Shown here in pieces: positions 54,764 through 64,000 of a DNA stretch of 64,000 nucleotides. Source of the stretch: Garcia nutans (lineage: Eukaryota; Streptophyta; Magnoliopsida; Malpighiales; Euphorbiaceae); NCBI GenBank assembly GCA_947685225.1, contig CANTUV010000037.1, positions 27,361,001-27,425,000 of the forward strand, read 5' to 3'. How positions within the stretch are numbered: the first letter of the stretch is position 1; the number at the start of each line of letters is the position of its first letter. A model generated the notes under the pieces. That model made no database searches, had not been told where the DNA came from, and saw only the letters and a program-made list of their open reading frames with translations. Made by a program: the position numbers and the translations under genes.

Positions 54764-55071
54764 TAGACCCTTAATTTTTAACCCAATCCGGTCCAATATT
54801 TTTTAGTCCAAAATAATTTTTGTGGTATTTTAATTAAATAATATTTATTTTAGTATTTATTATTTATAATTTTTTTAAAAATAAAAAGGTAGTATTAGTA
54901 AAGTTAAAATAAATAAATAAATAAATAAAAATCGATGACGAAAAATTTTCATCGCTGAAAGTGAATTGGATTGGGGCAATTGGTCGCAAGGAATTGGGCC
55001 CAAGGCCATTTTGCAGTAGGAAATTCCTATGGCGAATTGGCCACAACCTGCGGTGAATTGGCCGGCCCGCC
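54764..55071 (+). repeat. T5 LTR continued, cut by T6
   Basis: TAGACCCTTAATTTTT and CCAATCCGGTCCAATA continue the LTR begun at 44496. It holds GAATTGG/CCAATT-type inverted repeats (54960-55066) and stops at the T6 LTR. The remainder would lie beyond T6, outside the window. Confidence 0.8.
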
Positions 55072-57245
55072 TGTGAGAGGGGATTTTTGCCCCCATTCCC
55101 CGTGGAATGGTTCTTGCGACTTCGACACTGTTTAGGCTCGGGGCCTTAGAGAACACGGACCTAAGTCCGGAGAAAATGGAGTCGCCACCCGGACGGGCCG
55201 GGAAAAAGAAAGGGTGGATGACTCGATTCCTAAGGAATCCCCAACCCCCTAATGGGTTCGGAAAGTTGGGTACGTGTGGGGAAGGTGAGAAATGGCCCAG
55301 CACCCCCACAACGCCCGGTTCATTGGAACCGACCTCCTTTACATGTCCTAATATTATAAAATTCTTAAATGTAACAACATTATCCATATTACACACAATA
55401 ATTAAAAGAAAGCATCAATATATTAAAATTAGAACAAGGTCCAAGCAAAACAAATAAATGGACACCCATCCGAAGATGGAAACATGTCCTTACATCACAT
55501 GCCTAAATAGGACACCCACCGAAAGGTAGAAACATGCCCTTTACATAGGTTCTAAAATAGAAAAGCAAATTAAATTACATGACATTTAACTAATGAGGTA
55601 CCCAACAAGTGGAAACATACCTCTTACAACATTTGGAAATCTAAATGAATTGATAAATGTCAATAACCATTCATTATAAATAAATCATTCATCAAAGGTA
55701 TTAAATATCAATGAAAAGTAAACATCCATCCATGAAAAATTAAATAAACCAAGCATTGAACTTAAATAAATTAAAGGATATAAAATAAATCAATGCATAA
55801 TCAAATATGGAATTGAATGAGGCAAATAAAAATCTAAATTATAGCTACTGTTTCCATTTAGGATCCTTTATTTCATGTGTTGGGGTTTTGGAATTCATAG
55901 AATTAGGCTATTGTGACTTTTTTAAGGAATTAAAATAGATTAAGGTTTTATGTTTTAAAAGGTTGGTAAGACTCTTTGATTAACCAAATTAAGGTTTGAA
56001 TGGTGAAATCATGAAACCAAGGTTTTGGACACTTTAAAATACTTTTAATTTGTGATTTCAAGTTTACTGTGTGAAATTAAAATATTTTGTGTTTTTATGA
56101 TTTTTAAGATTTTAAAGGATTAGGGTTTATAAAAAAATTAGGGTTTAAGGTTTTAAAGGGGTTAGTGTTCACTATTTTAGGTTTGGAGTTGAGTTAGGGT
56201 TTAGTGATTTAAAAGTAGGGTTTTCGGTGATGCATGAAGCTTTTAGGATTTGAAAAACAATTTGATACTTTTATGAGGTTTTATGAAAATAAACAAACGA
56301 TTTAAAGTTTTTAAAAGCAGAAAAGAAGTTTTTAAAGCTTTTGGAAAGAAACAGAATATACTTTAAGGGTTTTGAAGAAACTAAATTAATAACTTTAAAT
56401 TCTTTGGAAAATAAAGCAAAGAATTAGTGTTTTTAAGAAAAGATAAATTAAAGTTCTGGGATTTTGAATTAAAAGAAATAATGAAATGTTTAGCTACTAT
56501 GAAAAAATAAAAGGAATCAAGAATTCAAACCTTCTTTCGTGGGGTTGCACCAAAATTGCTTCTTGGATGAACCAAGTCAAAGACAAGCTTTTCTTGCCTT
56601 TGAATTGCTTATTTTGCTCCCTCCAAAATTCGATTCAGTTTACTGCCAGAAAGAATTTTTAAAATTTCTAAGTTTTCCTACTCACTCTCAGTCATCAATT
56701 TCTCCTCCCTTTTCTGTGTTGTTTAATCCATATTTATAGAAGTTTTTCTTGATTTTTTTCCTAGTTGCTTACGGCATGCATTATAGAATAAGAAAAGGAA
56801 ACCAAAACCTAATTGTATTAGGTTTAAAAAAATTTGCGTCGGAAAATTTCGCTGGCGAAAAAAACTGCTGTTGAAAAATTGCGCTGGCAAAAAAATTTGC
56901 CGCAGGAAAAATTGCGCTGGCAAAATAATTTGCCGCAGTTGGCTGTAGCAAGGGGGTGGGAAACCGGCCTGCGGGCCATTTCGCCCGCTCCTGCGGGCGA
57001 AATGGCCCACGGCCAAGCCCGTGTTGGAATAAATTCGTCGCTGATTTTTTCGTCGCCGATTTTTATTTTTATTTTTATTTGTTTTTTTATTTTTTATTAA
57101 TAAAGTTAGATAATAAAGCAAAATTTATTTAATTAAGATAAAAAAATCATTTTGGACCAATTAAAATATATTAGACAACACAAAAATTATTTTGGACTAA
57201 ACAAAATATATTGGACCGGACTGGGTCAAAAATTAATGGTCTACA
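55072..57245 (-). repeat. T6 3' LTR
   Basis: On the minus strand runs from TGTAGACCATTAATTTTTGA (57245) to CCCCTCTCACA (55072), 2174 bp. The hairpin-rich end is at 55072-55350, TATAAAT near 56732-56738, and a long palindrome at 56973-57008. Confidence 0.9.
56973..57008 (-). repeat. 16-bp-arm perfect palindrome in T6 LTR
   Basis: Arms GGGCCATTTCGCCCGC (56973-56988) and GCGGGCGAAATGGCCC (56993-57008) with loop TCCT. Same place in the LTR as the 15-bp-arm palindrome of T1, with different bases on both arms. Confidence 0.85.
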
Positions 57246-57258
57246 GTTTGCCCCCTGC
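57246..57258 (-). promoter_or_regulatory. T6 polypurine tract
   Basis: GCAGGGGGCAAAC on the minus strand, next to the LTR. Confidence 0.85.
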
Positions 57259-57324
57259 TTGAATGATCTGAAATTTAGTGAAAGAGAGTGAAAAGCAACA
57301 AGACTTAATTTTTGATATGGTGGA

Positions 57325-58245
57325 GGTTTTGGGTTCTAGACCCGGTTCGAGTTCTGGATTCAAGGATAATTCTAAGTTCTGGACCTAAGGAAAATTTGGG
57401 TTCTGGACCCGGTTCGAGTTCTAGACTCAAGCTAAGTTCTTGGACTTAGAAATAAATTCTAGGTTCTGGACCTAAGAAAAATTTGGGTTCTGGACCTGAG
57501 CTAAGTTCATGACTTATAAATAAATTCTAGGTTCCAGACCTAAAGAAAATTTGGGTTCTGGACCTGAGCTAAGTTCTTGACTTAGAAACAAATTCTAGGT
57601 TCTGGACCTAAGGAAAATTTGGGTTCTGGACTAGAGCTAAGTTCTGGACTTAGAAATAAATTCTAGGTTCTAGACCTAAGGAAAATTTGGTTCTAGACCC
57701 CGTTCGAGTTCTAGACTCAAGAAAGATTCTAGGTTCTGAACCTAAGAAAAATTTGGGTTCTAGACCCAGTTCGAGTTCTGGACTCAAGGATAATTCTAGG
57801 TTCTGGGCCTAAGGAAAATTTGGGTTCTGGACCCGGTTCGAGTTTTGGATTGAAGGATAATTCTAGGTTCGGGACCTAAAAAAAATTTGGGTTCTAGACC
57901 CAGTTCGAGTTCTGGACTCAAGGAAAATTCTAGGTTCTGGACCTAAGAAAGATTTGTGTTTTGGACCCGATTCGAGTTCTGGACTCAAGGATAATTCTAA
58001 GTTCTGGACCTAAGGAAGATTTGGGTTCTAGACCCGGTTCGAGTTCTGGACCCAAGGACAATTCTAGGTTATGGACCTAAGAAAAATTTGGGTTCTGGAC
58101 CCGATTCGAGTTCTGGACTCAAGGATAATTCTAGGTTTAGGAACTAAGAAAAATTTGGGTTCTAAACCCGGTTCGAGTTCTGGACTCAAGGATAATTCTA
58201 GGTTCTGGATCTAAGGAAAATTTGGGTTCTGGACCCGAGCTAATA
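57325..58245 (-). repeat. Micro-hairpin array of T6
   Basis: About 13-14 units of some 66 bp. Read on the plus strand: GGGT-TCTGG-ACCC, GAGT-TCTGG-ACTC, AGGT-TCTGG-ACCT. It is the reverse complement of the T1 and T3 unit. Confidence 0.88.
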
Positions 58246-58560
58246 ATTTTTTATTTAAAAAAGTTTGGCTAATTTTTATGCATATTTCTTCTTATTGCCC
58301 CCTGGGTGTAAAAATATTTATATACCCGCAATTATTTGAATGATTAAAATGAATAAATGAATTTACTGTTTATTTACTGTGTAATCACTGCACTATTTAT
58401 TATTCATAAATAGTAAATTTACTATTCGCAAATAGTATCAAATAGTATTTACTATTGAAAATAGTACTTTCACTATTCATCAATAGTAATACTATTCATG
58501 AATAGTAAAATTTAGTATTCATGAACAATTTTGAATTTTGTTTTTTGCTTGTCGTTTCTC
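58246..58560. promoter_or_regulatory. Region between T6 array and antisense gene
   Basis: Contains the internal PPT-like CCCAGGGGGCAA (minus strand, about 58296-58307). Then come many ACTATT...AATAGT inverted repeats (58380-58510), the best being ACTATTCATGAATAGT at 58491-58506. This is the upstream region of the plant mobile domain gene. Confidence 0.55.
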
Positions 58561-58569
58561 TATAAAAAG
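58561..58569 (+). promoter_or_regulatory. TATA box of T6 plant mobile domain gene
   Basis: TATAAAAAG, 101 bp before the ATG at 58662, a normal spacing for a plant gene with a short 5' leader. Confidence 0.65.
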
Positions 58570-58661
58570 CCACCGTTCCTTCATTTCATTTCACAGCACA
58601 ATTCCAATTTCATAATTCTCTCAAATTTCTTTCAATTTTAGCACATATTTTTCAAAAAACA

Positions 58662-60957
58662 ATGCATGCTTCGAGGTCAAGGACTCATTCTAATGCCGAG
58701 TTATTGGAATTTATTCGGCACTATGAAGATGAAAATTTAGATATACTAGCTGGGATACCGCTCCATCGCAGTTTCAATCAAAAGAGCGAGGTAATTATTT
58801 TTCCTTTTTTTTCTTGATTTTTTTTGTTATATATATTTTTTGTTATTATTCGTTATTGTGAAAAATAAATTAATTTATGTAGATAAAATAATATGTACTT
58901 ACCTAGTATTAACTTACCTGGGTCTGTGTTAGCATGATCATTGCGTTGTTTGGGCTGGAGGGTGTATTTACAAAGCCCGACAATGGTACGATGTAGTGCC
59001 TTCTCGGGTAAGGCGGATTATTCGAGATTGCGGCTTTGAGCAGTTCACCTTACAATTGTCGTCTGAGGAATGTCAGATAGACTGGAGCGTAGTCTAGGCG
59101 CTTGCAGAGCGATGGTTGGATACAACCCACACTTTTCACTTGCCCATTGGAGAAATGACAATTGGTCCGGTCGATTTTACTGCCATAATTGGCCTTCGAT
59201 ATGATGGTGTTCCAGTTCCTCTGACCAACGATATTTTAACATTTGAAGAAATTCAGGAATTAATTGGTATAGAACCATCATATAAAGGGCCTTTTAAGAT
59301 AAAAATCGAGCCGATTCATAGTTATTGGATGAACTACGAAGGACGGGTTGGTAAAGACATGGCCGAATTGTATGCTCGAGGATTTTTGTTATATCTGCTC
59401 GGGTCGACCATCTTAGGCAACACTGAATCCTCCATTCACTTGTCAGTGTTGAGTGCCCTTTCTTATCTCAGAATGGTACCATCTTCTGGTTGGGGTGAAG
59501 CTGGTCTCGCGTGTCTTTACCATGGTCTTGATAAGCTTTGCCGAAACAAGAAGTCTTTTGTCAGCTTGATGGCGGTTGTCGAGGTATTCTTTTCCTTCAC
59601 CAATGTTATTTCCACTCTTTTCTTGTATGAATTTGATCTTTACTATCATTATTGTAGATATGGGCATATGAACATAACCTCGTGAGGGTACCCGGTATTT
59701 TTTGAGAGAGAGTCAGGTATCCGAGATTAAATTACTGGTTGTTCGATCGTGTGAACATTCCCGGCTCTCATCATGTGCATACTCATCGCTATGTGTTGAG
59801 CCGCTTGACCTGGGACCAGGTAAAATAGCATTAGTATGCTTTAAATTTTATATAAAAGTTTACTTACCTTATGTTATTTTGTAGGTGAATTTGGCCTGGT
59901 GTCCTTTGATGAGGGCTGCACTGTCTTTCCAATATTCTCACCGAATTATTACTGGCCCAGTGTCTAGTGGCTAGTTTCTCGGGGTGAGAGTTTATGAATG
60001 GTTTCTCGGTCCAGAGCAGCGGAGGTTTCCGATGCAAATCTCGAAATATACTTTAAATATTATGTCGATGCCAGAGGATGCATGGTTGTCGACCCGGTAT
60101 GGTTATGATACCGAGTCGTTTCTCCATTTACCGGGTCCATTTTATGCCCGTTTTATTCAAATAAGACTCTTGAACTTTGATGTATCTCCTGTCAGTGTGA
60201 GGGAGATTTTTTATGAAAATGAGGGTAGAGATGAAGAGGAACATCACGGAGCTGCAGGAGAGCCTGTTCCACATCTCGGGGCCAGTAGTTCTCAGGTAAA
60301 ACTTTTACCACTTTTTCCTTGCAACAGCTTCTTTCTTTTTTTGACTCTTTAATGATTGCTGCAGGCTATTAGCTCATTCGATCATGAGGCTGGACCTTCT
60401 TTTACTGCCCCTTCGTTTGCTCATTCTAGCCCGCCAGATATGCCATCTCACCCGCAAGGCATTGATATGAACTACCTGGTATGTTTCTTATTTCATAGCA
60501 GTTTATGCTATATGTATGCATGATTATGTATGCTCTTACCTTTTTTCTTATTGGCTCACAGCGAATGCTCGAAGAACAAAATGAGAAACTTCAAGAAGAG
60601 TTGGCTGCAAGTCGTCAGCAGGTTTCCCATTTTGAAAGTTTATATCATCAATCCGAACAACATTTTCGAGACTTTCGATTTCAGGGGATGAGGGATCCCG
60701 GTGCTTCTTTATCAAGAGGCCTCCAGACTAATGACCATGAGATCCTTTTGTCTGCTTCTGATGAGGACCATGACGGATCGAAAATTCAAGGTAATAAAGA
60801 TTTTGGTGCTCCCGCTTTGGGTGATCCCAGGACAAGTAATTTGCCGAGTTTTGGTGCTCCCTCTTTGGGCGGACTTGGGATGAGTGACTTGCCCCCTCCT
60901 CCAACAGGCGATGACTTTTTCAAGGCTTTATTTGATGACCTACCACCACCCTCTTAG
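58662..60957 (+). pseudogene. Plant mobile domain gene, six exons, antisense inside T6
   Basis: Exons: 58662-58790, 58933-59583, 59658-59819, 59885-60295, 60365-60478, 60562-60957. All five introns are GT-AG and phase 0, giving about 620 codons. Exon 2 carries TFHLPIGEMTIGPVDFTAII, exon 3 starts IWAYEHNLVRVPG, and exon 4 holds YEWFLGPEQRRFPM; this is the aminotransferase-like plant mobile domain family, whose members include both host nuclear proteins and transposon-borne copies. Exon 6 has a coiled-coil-like start and an acidic, proline-rich tail ending DDLPPPS. Three in-frame stops break it: TAG 59095-59097, TGA 59703-59705, TAG 59972-59974 (T2 has TGG at the last). It has its own TATA box. 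Intact introns in a retroelement need explanation: an antisense gene is not spliced out of the sense genomic RNA. Confidence 0.8.
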
Positions 60958-61209
60958 TGATATGTAAATATTATAGCAATTGTAAAATCTTGTATAATAA
61001 TGAAAAAAATACAATTTTCCTTTTTACTGTAACTCTCCTTTTTTTTCGGTTACTGCACCACTTTTTTTTATATCACAATACATAATCGTTTACTAAACCA
61101 AATCCAAAGTGGAAAAGGAAATTGTGATCAATTCCTTTCCTTATGCCATATGGTCTTACCCTTTCCCATCACCTTTTCCTTTTCACTTTTGGAAAATGTT
61201 TGTTTCTTC

Positions 61210-61218
61210 TATATAAAT
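61210..61218 (+). promoter_or_regulatory. TATA box of T6 DUF7745 gene
   Basis: TATATAAAT, 100 bp before the ATG at 61318, same spacing as in T1. Confidence 0.6.
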
Positions 61219-61317
61219 CACCCTTCATGCCATATTTTAATACATAAACCAAAATTCTTTCTCTTTCAACTTGAAGATCCCCTTTAACAATTTTAATTTT
61301 TTCTTCATTTATTCACC

Positions 61318-61541
61318 ATGACCGAGCATCATTTAAAGAGAATAAAAATTCTATTTAAGAATATGGATGCCATTCATTGGAAGCAAATTTCATGGTCAAA
61401 ACTTGATGTTTTAAAATGTTTTCAGAATGTTAAATTGGACCACTCCTTCTTACATGCCGTGGCTTCCTTTTAGGAAACAGGTTCTAGGGTATTTAGAATT
61501 AATGGCTTTGAAATATGTCCCTTTATTGAAGAATTTGAGGC
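61318..61541 (+). pseudogene. DUF7745-like gene in T6, truncated by S4
   Basis: ATG at 61318 (MTEHHLKRIKILFKNMDAIH), continuing through NVKLDHSFLHAVASF to TAG at 61471-61473, where T1 has TGG. It goes on to CPFIEEFEA, where S4 interrupts at 61542. It follows the plant mobile domain gene by 360 bp on the same strand, as in T1 and T2, so the pair is an inherited unit. Confidence 0.7.
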
Positions 61542-62561
61542 TGTAATATCCCAATGTATGCCCTAGAAGTTTTGATATTGTTGGTTATTTGAAATAAAAA
61601 GTATATGTATATGTTAATTGGAAAGAGATAAGGGTTTAAAAGAAAATGTATATGTTGTGTATATGACAATATATATACCATATATATTGGTCAAATGGAT
61701 GGTCAAAGGAAGAGGATATTTATTTTGTTATATGTGAAATTACTAAATAGGGCAAATGTTTTAAAGGGAGTCAAAACAAATTGTCAAAGGGTGTTTAGGT
61801 AATTGTTTATGTTGGAATACTTGGTGGAGATTTAAAGAGAAGTTGACTTTGTTTCTTGATTGTTCTTTTCTTCTTTTCCATGGAAGTGGCCAGCTCCTCC
61901 AAAGACAAGAGAAAGCAAGAGACCAAGAGAGGATTTTGGATGTTCTAAGCTTCAATTGAAGGAAGATCTAAGTGATCAAGTTGGTGATTCAAGAAATTTC
62001 ATTACTTTGGTAAGTCCTCTTTTGATTTCTTTGCTTATTTGAAGTTGTGTGTGAGTTGATAGATTACTTAAGGGTGTGTTGATTGATTGTGAGATGTTTA
62101 AGAGTGTTTGATTAAATTGATTATGGATTTTAAGGATGGATTGAAGAAAAGAGTAAGTTGGTTGGAAGAGATGGTGTTATATTTGTGTTTAGGGTTTGTG
62201 TTGATTGTTATATGTTGGTTTTAGGGTTTTGAAGTGGTAAGTGATAAATTGTATTGTATCATTTTGGATTAGGTTTTGGAAGAAGGTTTTGCCCTAATTT
62301 GAGAAGTGAAGAATTCTTGGAAAAAGAAAGTGTCTAGAATTGTATAAGTGGTGCTTAAGGTAAGTACAAACTATATTGTTGCATACAAGCATATGATGTT
62401 TAAACTTAACACACACTTGTTTGTAAATGTGTTAAGGAATCAAATGTATTGCTAATGTATATTAGTAATGTGAATATTATGATGAGCATGTAAAATAAGT
62501 GTTAATGATGTTGATTATGTCCATTTGAATAATGTTATGTTGTGTACAATGTGATTTAATT

Positions 62562-62975
62562 CAACCAAAGGAGATTTGGCCTTGCTTAAAATCTTTAGCC
62601 ATGAGAGACACGGCCAAGATGATAGGAGACACGGCCAAGTTAAGGGAGTCTTGGCCGTGTTGGATCAATTTGGAGAGACACGGCCACTGGCTTGGCCGTG
62701 TCCCTTGCCCGTGTCGTCTACTGCCTGATTTCATCATTTATTTTTTTTCTTTGGATTTAAGTGTGACACGGCCAAGCTGAAGTGACTTGGCCGTGTTGAA
62801 GCTTGTGTTGAGAGACACGGCCATAAGCTTGGCCGTGTCCCTTGAGTGTGTTAGCTACTATTCTTTGTTCTTTGCTCTTCTTGCATTGTTTTAATCCCCT
62901 AATGGTCTTTTTGCACCTAAACATAAAAAATAAACATTTAAAACACACTTAAAACAAAAATGATCCAAATAAATG
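62562..62975 (-). repeat. Reversed piece of AT1-type LTR inside S4
   Basis: On the minus strand it matches AT1 LTR 4021 to about 4280, including GTTTTAAGTGTGTTTTAAA, GTGCAAAAAGACC and GATTAAAACAATGCAAGAAG, then the GACACGGCC palindromes. Neither LTR terminus nor a TSD is present, so it is a fragment acquired by recombination or by insertion of a partial copy. Confidence 0.75.
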
Positions 62976-63770
62976 TATGTGGAAGATTCTAAATCTATGA
63001 ATAATGTAAATTGGTATATATATATCAATGATGAAATATGAAATGTGATTTGAGATATTATGAGAGGTGAAGCCATTATGATTGGCTATGGTGATTCAAA
63101 TGAGATGTGAAGCCATTGTGATTGGCTATGATACTTTAATTGAGTTAAGTGAGGCATGTTTGCCTAAATAATGATGAGATTAGAGAATGAAGTTGATAAT
63201 GAAATAATAAATGAATTGTGTGTCGAATATGTTATTCATTTTCAGAGTTTTGTTGTTGGTGGCATGCTTAATAGTAACAATCTCTTGAAGTTAGGTTGGG
63301 CTTGATCCTTGAAGCCAAGTTGGGTTGAAGTTTAACATGTTTTACTCCCCTTGAAGCTTGGTTGGGTCTAGTCCTTGAAGCCTAATTGATATGTTACAAC
63401 CCTTGAAGCTAGGTTGGGTTGGTTCTTGAAGCCAAGTTGGGTTGATACTTAGCATGCTTTGTTCCCCTTGAAGCTTGGTTGAACCTAATCCTTGAAGCCT
63501 AGTTGGGATAATGATAAATGTGATAATTGAACCAAATCATTAACTCTGAAAGTTGAATGGCATATTAGTGTTTTTGGGCCCATGCTTGTCTTTGTATTTA
63601 ATGTGATTCTTGAATGGTGAAATTAATGGAACTATGAAGATATAATATGAATGTTGTTATGACATTGAACAAAGTATGATGTTGAAATGTTATATTCTTT
63701 TGAATGATGTTTGAGATTGATTGTGACATTGGCATTGCATTTAAACATAGTAGTATTATAGTTTGTGCTA

Positions 63771-63808
63771 CTAAGCCGTTGGCTTAGCGCGATAGTGTTT
63801 GATCGCGC
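63771..63808 (+). promoter_or_regulatory. Twin hairpin motif in S4
   Basis: CTAAGCC-GTT-GGCTTAG followed by GCGCGAT-8 nt-ATCGCGC. Both stems perfect. Confidence 0.8.
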
Positions 63809-64000
63809 AGGTGTCAGAGTTGAACCTGAGAGCTCCTCGAGACCAAGTGAGACTACGCATTGAAGGAGTTATTTTTGGATTTTTAAAGATTAGAGAAGAG
63901 CTGCCAATCATGTATATATTCTATGTTTTGTAAACTTTGATTTATAACATATTTGTATTTGCAAATATTTGTAATAACTTCCGCTGTGAGTTAATAAACG

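Larger units (their letters stand above)
55072..61541 (-). mobile_element. T6: 3' part of a minus-strand Tat-like element
   Basis: In minus-strand order: DUF7745 gene remnant, plant mobile domain gene (both on the plus strand, antisense to the element), internal PPT-like motif, micro-hairpin array, PPT, 3' LTR. Its gag-pol and 5' LTR would lie to the right and are outside the window or displaced by S4. It inserted into the T5 LTR. Confidence 0.8.
61542..64000 (+). repeat. S4: chromovirus-type LTR, truncated by window end
   Basis: Starts TGTAATATCCCAATGTATGC after GAGGC. Has the CTTGAAGCYAGGTTGGGTT subrepeats (63270-63510), the twin hairpin (63771-63808) and the conserved GCTGCCAATCATGTATATATTC block (63900). 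Close to S3 in sequence. Whether a body follows cannot be seen. Confidence 0.88.

Noticed and set aside
59116..59685. Single-exon gene of 189 residues
   Set aside because: It is only exon 2 of the six-exon plant mobile domain gene running past the donor at 59584 into intron 2; its start is just the first ATG after the TAG at 59095.
1..64000. Host single-copy genes, tRNA or rRNA genes
   Set aside because: Every recognisable coding segment belongs to a retroelement or to the antisense genes carried inside one. The tRNA-like pieces are primer-binding sites only.

Overview
This window is plant nuclear DNA, almost certainly from an angiosperm and probably a eudicot. It is a block of nested LTR retrotransposons, and I see no intact host gene, rRNA or tRNA. 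Evidence: plant-type Ty3/gypsy lineages (Tekay/Del-like chromovirus, Athila-like, Tat/Ogre-like), long LTRs with TG...CA ends and 5-bp target-site duplications (TSDs), plant tRNA primer sites, GT-AG introns, and plant-only families (plant mobile domain, DUF7745). Nearly every reading frame is broken, often by TAG/TGA changes that fit deamination of methylated cytosine.

Layout. (1) 1-13170: 3' part of a plus-strand Tat-like element (T1): end of pol, two antisense gene remnants, tandem arrays, polypurine tract (PPT) and 3' LTR. A complete non-autonomous Athila-like element (AT1, 3959-10627, TSD CCAGG) sits in its array. (2) 13171-16240: 270 bp of unassigned DNA and a reversed chromovirus-type LTR (S1). 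(3) 16241-38294: 3' part of a second Tat-like element (T2) carrying the antisense genes. It is split by a solo LTR inside a solo LTR (S2 17802-22303, S3 19584-21511) and by a complete 11.6-kb gag-only Tat-like element (T3, 23190-34822, TSD CATTC). (4) 38295 to about 43620: the gag end, long 3' region and LTR of another gag-only Tat-like element (T4), into which T2 had inserted. (5) 43635-44495: reversed chromovirus gag relic. (6) 44496-55071: start of a Tat-like LTR (T5) split by a complete 10.3-kb chromovirus (CR1, 44503-54763, TSD TAGAC). (7) 55072-61541: 3' part of a minus-strand Tat-like element (T6) with the best-preserved antisense plant mobile domain gene, six exons. (8) 61542-64000: chromovirus-type LTR (S4) running off the window, with a reversed scrap of AT1-type LTR inside.

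How the parts work together. CR1 has the gag-protease-RT-RNaseH-integrase-chromodomain order but carries stops and a frameshift, so it would need enzymes in trans. AT1 and T3 kept only gag remnants plus the cis signals (PBS, PPT, LTRs) and look like parasites of autonomous relatives. T1, T2 and T6 share an architecture in which two intron-bearing genes with their own TATA boxes (a plant mobile domain gene, then a DUF7745 gene) lie on the strand opposite gag-pol, between pol and the 3' LTR.

The most unusual signal is structural. Several lineages are loaded with arrays of short inverted repeats whose arms change together while the loops stay constant: GGGT/GAGT/AGGT-CCAGA-ACCC/ACTC/ACCT arrays, GGGT/GGAT-GAAG-ACCC/ATCC arrays, GACACGGCC...GGCCGTGTC modules shared by three lineages, a twin hairpin before the chromovirus TATA box, and stem-loops built on an AACCYGAAAGGG core after Tat pol. 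Coordinates and pairings were read by eye; no folding, alignment or database search was run.
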